Source: Prolixibacteraceae bacterium
GTDB lineage: Bacteria > Bacteroidota > Bacteroidia > Bacteroidales > Prolixibacteraceae
Direction: 5' to 3'
Length of the DNA: 52,776 bases
Assembly: GCA_027858715.1 (NCBI GenBank)
Contig: JAQICD010000075.1
Span: forward strand, 1 to 52,776
The notes beneath the pieces are model-generated. The model saw nothing but the letters and a program-made list of their open reading frames with translations, was not told the origin of the DNA and did no database searches. Shown here piece after piece: positions 8,229 through 17,388 of this stretch. How positions within the stretch are numbered: position 1 is the stretch's first letter; each line of letters opens with the position of its first letter. The position numbers and the translations under genes were made by a program.

Positions 8229-9278
8229 ATGAAGTACTTTCCAATAATTATACTCTTTTTAATTGGAATTGCAGGATGCAGTTCCAAATCAAATTCGAAT
8301 CGTAAACCGGTTACAAATATACAGATTAGCCATTCAAACAACATAATAAGTTCAGGAAATGATTTCACAATAAATATTTCGTCGCGCGTAACTAAACCAA
8401 AAATAGAAAAAATTGAATTGTATTTAAACAATGAGCTTATCGAAACTTCAAGCGATGCTTCCTTTTCAGTAAACATCAGTTCAAAAAATTATTTACCGGG
8501 CAAACATATTATAAAAACGGTAGCTACAAACGAAAATAACAAAACAGGAATCAATTCTGTATATGTAAATATATTATCAGATATAAAACCTGAAAAAATA
8601 AGTTACAAAATTATAGATAGGTTGCCCCATAACGAATCGTATTATACACAAGGACTGGAAATATACAATGGTAAAATATACGAAGGAACCGGGAATTATG
8701 GTGAATCGGGAATTTTTGTTTACAACCCTGCTAACGGGAATTTGTACAATGAATATAATAATGAAAATCAATATTTTGGAGAAGGTATAAGCATACTAAA
8801 CGGCAAATTGTACCAGTTAACCTATAAAGCCCAAAAAGGCTTTGTTTACAATGTTGAAACCCTCGAAAAAATTGATGAATTTTCTTATTCAAACAAAGAA
8901 GGCTGGGGATTAACAAACGATGGTAATTATTTGATAATGAGTGATGGAAGTTCTCAGTTATTTTTTATTAATCCAAACAATTACAAAGTAGAGAAAACAT
9001 TATACGTTACTCATCCCGGTGGGTTTGTGAACAACTTAAACGAACTCGAATATGTTGACGGTGTTATTTATGCCAACATATGGACTACACAAACCATTGC
9101 CAAAATTGATGCAGATAATGGAAAAGTATTGGCTTTTATCGATATGAGTGGCTTGCTACCTACCACTCTTCGATCGCACATTGATGTATTTAACGGCATA
9201 GCCTACGATAAAAACGAAGATCTTTTTTATGTAACCGGTAAATGGTGGCCGTATTTGTTTAAAGTACGGTTTAAATAA
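8229..9278 (+). CDS. Glutaminyl-peptide cyclotransferase (lipoprotein)
   Basis: 349-residue lipoprotein that should convert N-terminal glutamine of peptides to pyroglutamate, releasing ammonia. The signal peptide ends in GIAGC with the lipid cysteine at residue 17, and no acidic residues follow, favouring the periplasmic face. Residues about 30-120 look like an Ig-like beta domain. Residues 125-349 form the glutamine cyclotransferase beta-propeller, with landmarks YTQGLEIYNGKIYEGTG, GEGI, GWGLTNDG, NELEYVDGVIYANIW and the final FYVTGKWWPYLFKV. It is divergent from the flippase gene and convergent with ruvB. The family is clear; natural substrates are unknown. Confidence 0.9.
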   Translation: MKYFPIIILFLIGIAGCSSKSNSNRKPVTNIQISHSNNIISSGNDFTINISSRVTKPKIEKIELYLNNELIETSSDASFSVNISSKNYLPGKHIIKTVATNENNKTGINSVYVNILSDIKPEKISYKIIDRLPHNESYYTQGLEIYNGKIYEGTGNYGESGIFVYNPANGNLYNEYNNENQYFGEGISILNGKLYQLTYKAQKGFVYNVETLEKIDEFSYSNKEGWGLTNDGNYLIMSDGSSQLFFINPNNYKVEKTLYVTHPGGFVNNLNELEYVDGVIYANIWTTQTIAKIDADNGKVLAFIDMSGLLPTTLRSHIDVFNGIAYDKNEDLFYVTGKWWPYLFKVRFK

Positions 9279-9319
9279 GAATGGATTCCGAAACAGCTAG
9301 AGTATTAGTAAATTTAAAA

Positions 9320-10345
9320 TCAAAACAACTTCAAACTCTCATCATCAATCTTTGTGCAGCCAAGGTGGGTATATGCCAGCATAGTGGCTTCGCGACCTCT
9401 TGGAGTTCTTTTAATAAATCCTTCTTTTATCAAAAAAGGTTCATATACTTCTTCTATAGTACCTGCATCTTCACCTACGGCAGTAGAAATAGTAGTTAAG
9501 CCAACGGGACCGCCTTTAAATTTATCGATAATAGTTAAAAGAATTTTATTATCCATTTCGTCCAATCCATGCTGGTCGATATTAAGCGCATCAAGGGCAT
9601 ATTTTGTTATTTCGATATCGATATTGCCATTTCCTTTAACCTGTGCAAAATCGCGTACCCTACGCAACAATGCATTCAAAATTCGCGGAGTTCCTCTACT
9701 GCGGCGTGAAATTTCATTTGCAGCCTTTTCATCAATATCAACATTGATGATTCCTGCGGATCGTTTGATAATGGTATTTAAAGTTTCTGCATCGTAATAC
9801 TCGAGATGTGAATTTATTCCGAAACGAGCCCTTAGCGGACTTGTTAATAAACCTGAACGTGTGGTGGCACCAATAAGAGTAAAAGGTTCGAGCTCGATTT
9901 GAATAGAGCGGGCTGAAGGCCCTTTATCGAGCATTATGTCTATTTTGTAGTCCTCCATAGCAGAATACAGGTATTCTTCAACTACGGGGCTTAAACGATG
10001 TATCTCGTCGATAAAAAGTACATCATGTCTTTCAAGATTTGTAAGCAGTCCTGCCAAATCGACGGGTTTATCCAACACCGGTCCCGAAGTAACTTTTAAA
10101 TTTACTCCTAACTCGTTGGCTATTATATTTGAAAGAGTTGTTTTTCCTAATCCGGGAGGGCCATGAAGTAGAACGTGGTCAAGTGCTTCGCCGCGCTGTT
10201 TTGCTGCCTGCACAAAAATGCCAAGGTTCTCAATTATTTTTTTCTGACCACTAAAATCAGAAAAAGACAACGGCCTTAGTTTTTTATCCAGTTCATTATC
10301 GCTTTCAGGAAATGAATTACCTCTTAAGTCGATCAAATCTTCCAT
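9320..10345 (-). CDS. ruvB: Holliday junction branch migration ATPase RuvB
   Basis: 341-residue AAA+ motor that, with RuvA, drives branch migration of Holliday junctions in recombinational repair. The Walker A motif GPPGLGKTT is near residue 61, Walker [10 protein letters not shown] near 110, and sensor 1 GATTRSG near 158. The C-terminal winged helix ([12 protein letters not shown]) binds DNA. Length is normal for the family. ruvA and ruvC are not in the window. It follows the lone receiver gene by 39 bases on the minus strand. Confidence 0.97.
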   Translation of the reverse strand: MEDLIDLRGNSFPESDNELDKKLRPLSFSDFSGQKKIIENLGIFVQAAKQRGEALDHVLLHGPPGLGKTTLSNIIANELGVNLKVTSGPVLDKPVDLAGLLTNLERHDVLFIDEIHRLSPVVEEYLYSAMEDYKIDIMLDKGPSARSIQIELEPFTLIGATTRSGLLTSPLRARFGINSHLEYYDAETLNTIIKRSAGIINVDIDEKAANEISRRSRGTPRILNALLRRVRDFAQVKGNGNIDIEITKYALDALNIDQHGLDEMDNKILLTIIDKFKGGPVGLTTISTAVGEDAGTIEEVYEPFLIKEGFIKRTPRGREATMLAYTHLGCTKIDDESLKLF

Positions 10346-10384
10346 TACTGCAAAAGTATAGAATAATGGTTAAAGAAATGATCT

Positions 10385-10774
10385 TTACGCGAGAATATTT
10401 AATTCTTTAAAAATCTCATTTAATCTATTCATATCAAATGGCTTAGCCATATATTCATCCATACCGGTTGCAATACACTTATCCCTGTCGTTATCTAATG
10501 TATTGGCTGTAATAGCTATTACAGGTGTATGTCTTTCTTCACCGGCTTCTTTTTCATATTTACGAATTTGGAAAGTAGCTTCCAGACCATCCATTACAGG
10601 CATCATAATATCCATCAAAATAACATCGTATTTTTTATCTCGATACTTGTTAACTGCCTCTAAGCCATTATTCGCAATATCAACTTCGTGGTTGAATTTC
10701 TTTAAACTAAAAGTTGTTATACGTTGGTTGAGAATATTATCTTCAACCAATAAAATCGACAAGTTTTCTTTCAT
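10385..10774 (-). CDS. Single-domain response regulator (CheY-like receiver)
   Basis: 129-residue stand-alone receiver. The acidic pocket is E11-D12, the phospho-acceptor is D55 within LMDIMMPVMDG, and the conserved T89 and K111 (AKPF) are in place, so it should be phosphorylated. There is no output domain. Such proteins act as phosphorelay carriers or by protein contact. No kinase is adjacent; the nearest is the multi-PAS kinase 11 kb away, and a link is only speculative. A TATATTTG element on the minus strand (10816-10823) lies about 40 bases upstream and may be its -7 box. Confidence 0.9.
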   Translation of the reverse strand: MKENLSILLVEDNILNQRITTFSLKKFNHEVDIANNGLEAVNKYRDKKYDVILMDIMMPVMDGLEATFQIRKYEKEAGEERHTPVIAITANTLDNDRDKCIATGMDEYMAKPFDMNRLNEIFKELNILA

Positions 10775-11286
10775 AGCCTAACTTCTTCCTCTCACTAATT
10801 AACAAATCTGCATTGCAAATATATATTTTTTATTTTTATAAAATTTAAAAGTAATGGTAATGATGATATGCTGTTAATTGTGTTGATAACTGTTCGTTAT
10901 TTTTTATCCTTACGTTATGCACACTTCTATTAACAACAAAAACGTTTGCAAAGGTAATATAAATATATGTAAACCAAATTTATAAATATTTTTTTCAACA
11001 CCTGTTGATAAAGATAATTTTTAAATTTTGACAGGTTAACATGTTCATTCAAGCCTCATAAATTGTGTATATAAAATGTGTTTTTCAACTTAAAAGTTAA
11101 ATATTTTTAAATATATATAATAATTTTTCACATGAAAAAATTTATTTTTCAAAATTTATTCCCTTTTATTTAACAGGTTTTAAACATTTTTTCAACCAAA
11201 TATAAAAAGTAATAACTTTAGGTTGTTAATTTTGTTGTTTTTAAGGCAGTTTAGTTTAGCCTTCATAAATTTAAAAAAATAAAAGA
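10775..11286. other. AT-rich gene-free region with DnaA-box-like sites; candidate oriC
   Basis: 512 bases without a gene, the longest such stretch here. By hand count 11041-11160 is about 15% G+C. TTATGCACA at 10915-10923 fits the DnaA-box consensus TTATNCACA. TGTTGATAA occurs at 10881-10889 and 11003-11011 and is one mismatch from the reverse box TGTGGATAA. An inverted repeat TCAACA-CC-TGTTGA spans 10995-11008 and another, AATTTTTCA/TGAAAAAATT, lies near 11122-11141. Genes diverge from it, and mnmG and a perfect parS site lie within 7 kb. A TAATTTTG (11227-11234) may be the -7 box of the DUF4175 gene. An origin is inferred; the region could simply hold two divergent promoters. Confidence 0.42.
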
Positions 11287-14200
11287 ATGGGAACTGAATT
11301 TTCAGTTATTGAGCAGAAGTTGTTAAAATTTACAAGAAAATATTATCTCGATCAAATATTGAAGGGAGTAATATTCTTTTTAATTTTGTTGTTAATTTTA
11401 TCGTTAAGTGCTATTACTATCGAGTATATCATTTATTTACCAATAAATCATAAAAAAGTTCTGTTATTGGTATATCTTATTTTATTGCTGATTTCTTTTG
11501 TTTATTATTTAGGTAAGCCAATAGTAGGTATTGCAGGCATTTTCACTACTATTTCTGAAAAGAAAATGAATTCGATTATAGTAAGTCATTTTCCTGAAAT
11601 AAAAGATCATTTATGGAATGCAATTGAACTAAATAAGAGTGGATTAGAAAATGAGAACTATTCACATGAATTGGTAGTTGCAAGTTTAAATCAAAAAATT
11701 GCCTCTTTAAAAGGATTCAATTTTACGGAAGCCATCTCCATAAAAAAGAATTTGAAGTTCAGTTTTGTAATTTTATTTTTTCTTTTATTGATTACTATAT
11801 TAACGATTTTTACTCCAAATTATATTAAATCTTCATCTCAACGATTGATTAATTATAATCAAAGTTATACAAAACCATCTCCATTCGATTTTGAAATTTT
11901 AAATGAATCATTATTAATTGGTAAAGGAGAAAACATTAGGGTTAGAGTTAAAGTAATTACTAATACCCCTTACGAAAGTGTAAACATAGAATATGGTAAC
12001 AATGCTTTTGTAATGAAAAATGATTCTACTGAATTTTTTTCATATTTATTTACTAATGTTAATAATTCTTTACCGTTTAGAGTATCTATAAATAATTATA
12101 AATCAGATGAATATATATTGAAAGTTAATCCAAAACCAATATTAATTTCATTTGATATTCAAATTCAAAAGCCTCGTTATACGGGTATGGACAACGAAAC
12201 TCATACTAACTTGACTGAAATTGTTGTACCCGATGGTTCAAATTGTACTTTTGATTTTAATTCTATAGATACGGATTCTATTATTATTGAAAGAGCTAAT
12301 ACAATTGATGTAATTAATAATGATAATTCTTATCAATTAACAGCCAATCAATCAACTAAGTTAAATATTTCTTTAAAAAATGAATTTTACTTGCTTGATA
12401 ATATACTTACAATAAAAATTGAAACTATAAAAGACGAATATCCAACAATATCTGTTAACCAAATGCTCGATAGTATAGATTTTAGCAGTGTATATTTTAA
12501 AGGATTAATTGATGATGATTATGGTTTTAGCCGACTTGAATTTGTTACCGAAATTAATAATGAAATTGACTCTGTTTATGAGTTAAGTATTCAACCAAAT
12601 TCAAATCAACAAACCTTTTTTTATGGTTATAATTTCATACCTTATACTAGTGTTTCAAAAACAGTCAATTATTATTTTAGAATATTGGATAACGATCATA
12701 TTAATGGCCCTAAATCATCGGTTAGTGAATATTTTACTTTTGTTTTTCCCGACACAAAGGATTTGATGAATAAACAAGATTCTGAATACGAGGACATTGA
12801 GAATGTAGTAAATGAAAGTTTAAATTTAACCAACCAGTTAAAAAATGATATAAACGAACTTCAAAGGAAAATGTTTGAATCAGATATGTCGGACTGGGAG
12901 CGTAAAGAGGTTGTTAAAAATATTATTTCTAAAAAGGATAAGCTTGAAAATGCCATAAATGAAATCAGAGAACGTAACGATGAACTAAGTAATTATATGA
13001 GTTCATTTTCTGATCAGGATCAAGAAATTATTAAAAAGCAGGAACAAATTCAAAAGTTGTTAGATGAGGTCATGAACGAAGAACTCAAAAAACTATTGGA
13101 TGAGTTTAATAAAATGATGGAAGATTTTGATAAGAATAGAATGAATGAAATAAAAGATGAAATGGATATTTCGCTAGATGATTTAACTGAACAACTCGAC
13201 AGAAACCTAGAGATGCTCAAGAAAATGCAAATGGAACAAAAGCTTGACATGATAATGGGTGATTTACAAAAGCATATTCAAAAGCAAAAAGAATTATCTA
13301 AAAAAATTGAAGATGGTGAGAATCCATCCGATTTAGTAGATGATCAGCAAAAAGAAAAAGAAAGTTTAGGTAATCTGGAAAAAGAATATAAAAAGGTAAA
13401 TGATATTAATGATGAATTAAAAGATCCGGTCAATTTGATGGATTTTCAAAAAGAATTTGATCAAATTCAGGATGAATTTGAAAAATCGCTTGAAAATCAA
13501 AAAAATAACAACAAAAAGAAAAGTCAGGAATCAATGCAGCAGAATAGTCAGAATATGCAAAATCTGGCTGAAATGATGCAGCAAATGATGGATGCGGCTT
13601 TTATGAAACAAGCCAGTGAAAGCCTTGAAAATTTGATTCAAATTTTAGATAATACTGTTACTTTTAGTTTCAGCCAGGAAGATATAATAAGTATCCCTTT
13701 GAATAATAATTTCGATCATCAGATAATGAATCAGCAAAAGAAGCTGTTTTCTGATTTCAAAGTAATCAGAGATTCGTTATATGCTTTAGCTCTCCGACAA
13801 CCACAAATAAATTCTGCTGTAAATAAAGAAATTGTCGCTATTGAAACTTCTTTTAAACAAATAGACAGGGATTTTAACGAAGATAGAATAAGCAGTGCCA
13901 AAACTAAACAGCAGATTGTACTTACATCTGCAAATAATCTTGCTTTATTTTTATCCGAAGTTATTAAAAACATACAGCAACAGTTGGCAAATTCTAAACC
14001 CGGAAATCAAAATTGTCAGAAACCAGGTAATAATCCCAATCCAAGCAGCATGGGAAATTCACTAAAAGAAATGCAAAAAAGCATGCAGCAACAACTAGAA
14101 AAAATGATGCAAATGATGAAACAAGGTGAGGGGAGTCAAAAGATGGAAGGAGAAATGGGTAAAGCATTATCTCAGCAAGAAAAAATGCGTAGCACGCTTC

Positions 14201-14583
14201 AAAAAATGATGAATCAGGGTAATGTTGGTAGCGATGCACACGAAACTTTAAAGCAAGCTGATGAATTACTTAATAAAGTTAGAGAGGATATACTGCGTAA
14301 TAATATATCGCAGAATACGCTAAATCGTCAGCAGGAGATTATGACCCGCCTTCTTGAAGCTGAGAATTCGCAAAACGAAAGAGATCTTGAAGAAAAACGA
14401 CGTTCAGAAACGTCTAAAGAACAACGAATAAGTGAATCTGCAAAATACTTTGATAATAGCTCAAGTAATATTAAATTTAACGAGCAATTATTAAGAAAAA
14501 AATTAATTTTAAAAGGATATTATCAAAACAAATACCAAGAATATGTAAATCAATTAGATAGCATTAATGGAGCGGCGCATTAA
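11287..14583 (+). CDS. Large DUF4175-family membrane protein
   Basis: 1098 residues, resembling the DUF4175 proteins of Bacteroidota, of unknown function. Two hydrophobic segments lie near residues 27-50 and 57-77 and a third near 155-175. Then comes a long beta-rich extracytoplasmic part (about 200-490) and a C-terminal half rich in K, E, Q, M and N predicted to be long coiled coils (for example EMMQQMMDAA and MQQQLEKMMQMMKQ). It opens a plus-strand run with the RsbW-like ATPase, ybeY, mnmG, ade and uvrC, and its end overlaps the ATPase start by 17 bases, implying coupled translation. The gene is noticeably more AT-rich than the later part of the window. No catalytic motif is visible. Confidence 0.72.
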   Translation: MGTEFSVIEQKLLKFTRKYYLDQILKGVIFFLILLLILSLSAITIEYIIYLPINHKKVLLLVYLILLLISFVYYLGKPIVGIAGIFTTISEKKMNSIIVSHFPEIKDHLWNAIELNKSGLENENYSHELVVASLNQKIASLKGFNFTEAISIKKNLKFSFVILFFLLLITILTIFTPNYIKSSSQRLINYNQSYTKPSPFDFEILNESLLIGKGENIRVRVKVITNTPYESVNIEYGNNAFVMKNDSTEFFSYLFTNVNNSLPFRVSINNYKSDEYILKVNPKPILISFDIQIQKPRYTGMDNETHTNLTEIVVPDGSNCTFDFNSIDTDSIIIERANTIDVINNDNSYQLTANQSTKLNISLKNEFYLLDNILTIKIETIKDEYPTISVNQMLDSIDFSSVYFKGLIDDDYGFSRLEFVTEINNEIDSVYELSIQPNSNQQTFFYGYNFIPYTSVSKTVNYYFRILDNDHINGPKSSVSEYFTFVFPDTKDLMNKQDSEYEDIENVVNESLNLTNQLKNDINELQRKMFESDMSDWERKEVVKNIISKKDKLENAINEIRERNDELSNYMSSFSDQDQEIIKKQEQIQKLLDEVMNEELKKLLDEFNKMMEDFDKNRMNEIKDEMDISLDDLTEQLDRNLEMLKKMQMEQKLDMIMGDLQKHIQKQKELSKKIEDGENPSDLVDDQQKEKESLGNLEKEYKKVNDINDELKDPVNLMDFQKEFDQIQDEFEKSLENQKNNNKKKSQESMQQNSQNMQNLAEMMQQMMDAAFMKQASESLENLIQILDNTVTFSFSQEDIISIPLNNNFDHQIMNQQKKLFSDFKVIRDSLYALALRQPQINSAVNKEIVAIETSFKQIDRDFNEDRISSAKTKQQIVLTSANNLALFLSEVIKNIQQQLANSKPGNQNCQKPGNNPNPSSMGNSLKEMQKSMQQQLEKMMQMMKQGEGSQKMEGEMGKALSQQEKMRSTLQKMMNQGNVGSDAHETLKQADELLNKVREDILRNNISQNTLNRQQEIMTRLLEAENSQNERDLEEKRRSETSKEQRISESAKYFDNSSSNIKFNEQLLRKKLILKGYYQNKYQEYVNQLDSINGAAH

Positions 14584-14962
14584 TATAAATTCTGAGATTA
14601 ACAATATTTGCGATGTCGAATATTTTCTCAATTCTTTATTTAAAGAATTAAAATTTTCGCGAAAAGTTTATTGTAAAATTTATTTAGCAGTAAACGAAGC
14701 CGTTAATAATGCTATTATACATGGAAATAAAGAAGATTCAAAAAAATTGGTTCAAATTAGCTTTAATGATGAATCTGAATATTATTGCTTTATAGTAAAA
14801 GATCAGGGTGATGGTTTTGATTATACAATTTTAAAAAGTCCGATAGATTCCAATAATCTATATAAAGAATCGGGAAGAGGAATTTTCATTATGAAACAAT
14901 ATTCAGATAAAGTTATTTTTGATGACAAAGGAAGAAAAGTAAAAATGCTTTTTAATAAATAG
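14567..14962 (+). CDS. RsbW-like ATP-binding protein (anti-sigma/serine kinase fold)
   Basis: 131-residue HATPase_c_2 protein. The GHKL motifs are visible: N box NEAVNNAIIHGN at 43-54, G1 DQGDGFD at 79-85, and G2 GRGIFIM at 103-109. In Firmicutes and others such proteins bind a sigma factor or phosphorylate a STAS antagonist. No sigma factor or STAS antagonist is beside it, so the partner is unknown. It overlaps the DUF4175 gene by 17 bases and ends one base before ybeY, which marks a tight operon. Whether it acts on sigma factors in this phylum is uncertain. Confidence 0.85.
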   Translation: MERRININSEINNICDVEYFLNSLFKELKFSRKVYCKIYLAVNEAVNNAIIHGNKEDSKKLVQISFNDESEYYCFIVKDQGDGFDYTILKSPIDSNNLYKESGRGIFIMKQYSDKVIFDDKGRKVKMLFNK

Positions 14963-14963
14963 A

Positions 14964-15380
14964 ATGATAGAATTTTTTAACGAGGATACTAATTTCCCTG
15001 ATATCTCCATCAAAATAGTTACTAAATGGATTTCAGCTATTATTAAAAGAAAATGCTTTTCAGTGAGTGATATTACTTTTATTTTTTGTTCAGATGAATA
15101 TATTCTGCATATAAATAAGCAATTTCTCAATCACGATTACTTTACCGATATTATTACTTTCAACTACAACGAAAATAAGCTCATTTCAGGCGATATTTTT
15201 ATTAGTACCGATACTGTATTATCAAATACAAAAAGATTCGATACAGCTTTTGAAAATGAATTACACAGGGTAATCATCCATGGTATTCTTCATTTACTTG
15301 GATACGATGATCAAACAGACGATCAACAAGTAGAAATGACCAAACATGAAGATGAAGCATTGAAACTCTTATCTTTGTAA
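14964..15380 (+). CDS. ybeY: Endoribonuclease YbeY (16S rRNA maturation)
   Basis: 138-residue metal-dependent RNase acting in 16S rRNA 3' maturation and ribosome quality control. The metal motif reads HGILHLLGYDD: H106 and H110 are present, but the third ligand position, usually histidine, is D116. This may be a lineage variant rather than inactivation. The conserved substrate-site arginine of the family is not clearly placed. It lies one base after the RsbW-like gene, and a promoter for mnmG overlaps its end. Confidence 0.88.
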   Translation: MIEFFNEDTNFPDISIKIVTKWISAIIKRKCFSVSDITFIFCSDEYILHINKQFLNHDYFTDIITFNYNENKLISGDIFISTDTVLSNTKRFDTAFENELHRVIIHGILHLLGYDDQTDDQQVEMTKHEDEALKLLSL

Positions 15381-15403
15381 ATCACTATTATTTCATACTT
15401 TTG
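15374..15403 (+). promoter_or_regulatory. Internal promoter for mnmG
   Basis: TTTG at 15374-15377, 18 bases, then TACTTTTG at 15396-15403, a full TAnnTTTG match. It overlaps the last codons of ybeY and would start transcription about 20 bases before the mnmG ATG, giving mnmG and followers their own transcript. Confidence 0.6.
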
Positions 15404-15426
15404 CATTCTAAAATTTACTATTTAAA

Positions 15427-17301
15427 ATGAATTTAAATTACGATGTAATTGTTGTTGGTGCCGGCCATGCAGGTTGCGAAGCTGCTATGGCTTCAGCAAA
15501 TTTGGGTTCAAAAGTTCTGCTCATAACAATGGATATGAACAAAATAGCTCAAATGAGTTGTAATCCGGCAATGGGAGGAATCGCTAAAGGTCAAATATTA
15601 CGTGAAATTGATGCGATGGGTGGCTACGCAGGTATTATATCTGATGAATCAACAATTCAATTCAGAATGCTTAATAAATCTAAAGGTCCTGCTATGTGGA
15701 GTCCACGAGCTCAATGCGACAGAATGCAATTTTCTGCAATATGGCGCAGTTATCTTGAAAAAAATAAAAATATCGATTTTTGGCAAGGAATGGTTACAAA
15801 TATTTTGTTTAATAATAATAAAGTAGTTGGTGTTAAGACCGACCTTGATATACATATTTCTTCTACATGTGTTATTTTAACAAACGGAACATTTTTGAAC
15901 GGGTTAATGCACATTGGTCAACATAAACAAAAAGGAGGAAGAATTTCTGAACCTGAATCCAAACATATTAGTGAACAACTGTTATATTTAGGTTTTAAGG
16001 TTGGTCGCATGAAAACGGGCACCCCAGTTAGAATTGACGGAAGAACAGTGGAATACAGTAAGTTAACAGAGCAAAAGGGGGATGAAATCTATTCAAAATT
16101 TTCTTATCTTCCTGAGAATCGCATAAAACTAAAGCAACTGCCTTGTTATATGGCCTACACCAATAGCGAAACGCACAACATATTGCAAACAGGCTTTAAT
16201 AAGTCGCCTATGTTCGACGGAACCATAAAAAGTATTGGTCCAAGATATTGTCCGAGCATCGAAACGAAACTGATAACTTTTTCAGAAAAAGATTCACATC
16301 ATTTATTTCTCGAACCCGAAGGTGAAGATACTATAGAATATTATTTGAATGGATTTTCTTCATCATTACCATGGGATGTTCAGTTAAAAGCTTTACGAAA
16401 AATTGAAGGATTTGAAAATGTCAAAATATTTAGACCCGGATATGCAATTGAATATGATTACTTCGATCCAACTCAATTGAACCATACACTAGAAACAAAA
16501 TTGATAAAAAACCTATATTTTGCTGGCCAAATTAACGGTACAACAGGATATGAAGAAGCTGGCGCACAAGGACTGATTGCAGGTATAAATGCCCATAATC
16601 GGTGCGATCAAAAAGATGATTTTATACTTCAACGTGACGAAGCCTACATAGGTGTTTTAATTGACGATTTGGTTATTAAGGGTGTTGATGAACCATATAG
16701 AATGTTTACTTCACGCGCTGAATATCGTATTTTACTCCGTCAGGATAATGCCGATGAAAGATTAACGCCTAAAGCTTTCGAAATTGGCTTGGCTGATAAA
16801 AGGCGCATTGATCTACTTAAATCGAAATTAATAATTCGTGATGAATTACTAAAATTCATTACAAATTTTAGCATTAAGCCTGATGAGATAAATAACTATC
16901 TCAAACGTGTTCATTCATCGCAATTAAAACAAGGTGTAAAACTTATTGATATTATTAGCAGACCCCAGGTAATTCTAAACGATATTATTGAAGAAGTACC
17001 TGAGCTAAAATTAAAAGTTGAAGCCATTACAGATAGGGTAAATGAAATAATAGAATCGGTGGAAATTCAAATTAAATATTCTGGTTATATAGATCGTGAA
17101 AGGTTAATAGCCGATAAGTTTCAACGTTTAAATGATATTGTTTTAGAAAATAAGTTTGACTACGATTCGATACATACTATATCAACAGAAGCACGCCAGA
17201 AACTTTCAAAGATTAACCCCAAAACTATAGGACAAGCAAGCAGAATACCCGGAGTTTCACCATCGGATATAAATGTATTATTAGTTTTATTGGGACGCTA
17301 G
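15427..17301 (+). CDS. mnmG: tRNA uridine-5-carboxymethylaminomethyl modification enzyme MnmG (GidA)
   Basis: 624-residue FAD enzyme that, with MnmE, installs the carboxymethylaminomethyl group on U34 of certain tRNAs. The FAD-binding motif GAGHAGCEAA is near residue 12, followed by the family signature SCNPAMGGIAKG. Later marks are GTFLNGLMHIG, TSRAEYRILLRQDNAD and the C-terminal helical domain ending in IPGVSPSDINVLL. Length is typical. mnmG (gidA) is found next to the replication origin in many bacteria, which matters given the AT-rich region and parS site nearby. mnmE is not in the window. Confidence 0.97.
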   Translation: MNLNYDVIVVGAGHAGCEAAMASANLGSKVLLITMDMNKIAQMSCNPAMGGIAKGQILREIDAMGGYAGIISDESTIQFRMLNKSKGPAMWSPRAQCDRMQFSAIWRSYLEKNKNIDFWQGMVTNILFNNNKVVGVKTDLDIHISSTCVILTNGTFLNGLMHIGQHKQKGGRISEPESKHISEQLLYLGFKVGRMKTGTPVRIDGRTVEYSKLTEQKGDEIYSKFSYLPENRIKLKQLPCYMAYTNSETHNILQTGFNKSPMFDGTIKSIGPRYCPSIETKLITFSEKDSHHLFLEPEGEDTIEYYLNGFSSSLPWDVQLKALRKIEGFENVKIFRPGYAIEYDYFDPTQLNHTLETKLIKNLYFAGQINGTTGYEEAGAQGLIAGINAHNRCDQKDDFILQRDEAYIGVLIDDLVIKGVDEPYRMFTSRAEYRILLRQDNADERLTPKAFEIGLADKRRIDLLKSKLIIRDELLKFITNFSIKPDEINNYLKRVHSSQLKQGVKLIDIISRPQVILNDIIEEVPELKLKVEAITDRVNEIIESVEIQIKYSGYIDRERLIADKFQRLNDIVLENKFDYDSIHTISTEARQKLSKINPKTIGQASRIPGVSPSDINVLLVLLGR

Positions 17302-17314
17302 TTCCACGTGGAAC
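17301..17314. other. Perfect parS centromere-like palindrome
   Basis: GTTCCACGTGGAAC is a perfect 14-bp palindrome identical to the core of the well-known ParB-binding parS site (relatives of TGTTTCACGTGAAACA). It starts on the last base of the mnmG stop codon. With no unpaired loop it is unsuited to be a terminator although T residues follow. A perfect match is expected by chance about 0.0002 times in a window of this size, assuming equal base use. ParA/ParB genes are not in the window. Confidence 0.7.
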
Positions 17315-17388
17315 TTTTTTGTTTATCCTTTTTTGATGTATCTTTTAAATGTTTTGATCTCTCTATTTTGAAATTAATATTTTTAGTT

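Noticed and set aside
13050-14200. M/Q/K-rich stretches in the DUF4175 gene as tandem repeats
   Set aside because: No exact repeat unit; the pattern is low-complexity coiled coil with ordinary heptad-like spacing.
17301-17321. Palindrome followed by T residues read as a terminator
   Set aside because: The palindrome is perfect with no loop bases, so a stable hairpin would have to break inner pairs; identity to parS explains it better.
17308-17388. Upstream 27 codons as the N-terminus of adenine deaminase
   Set aside because: The residues are hydrophobic and unlike the family, and the ATG at 17389 gives the expected start.
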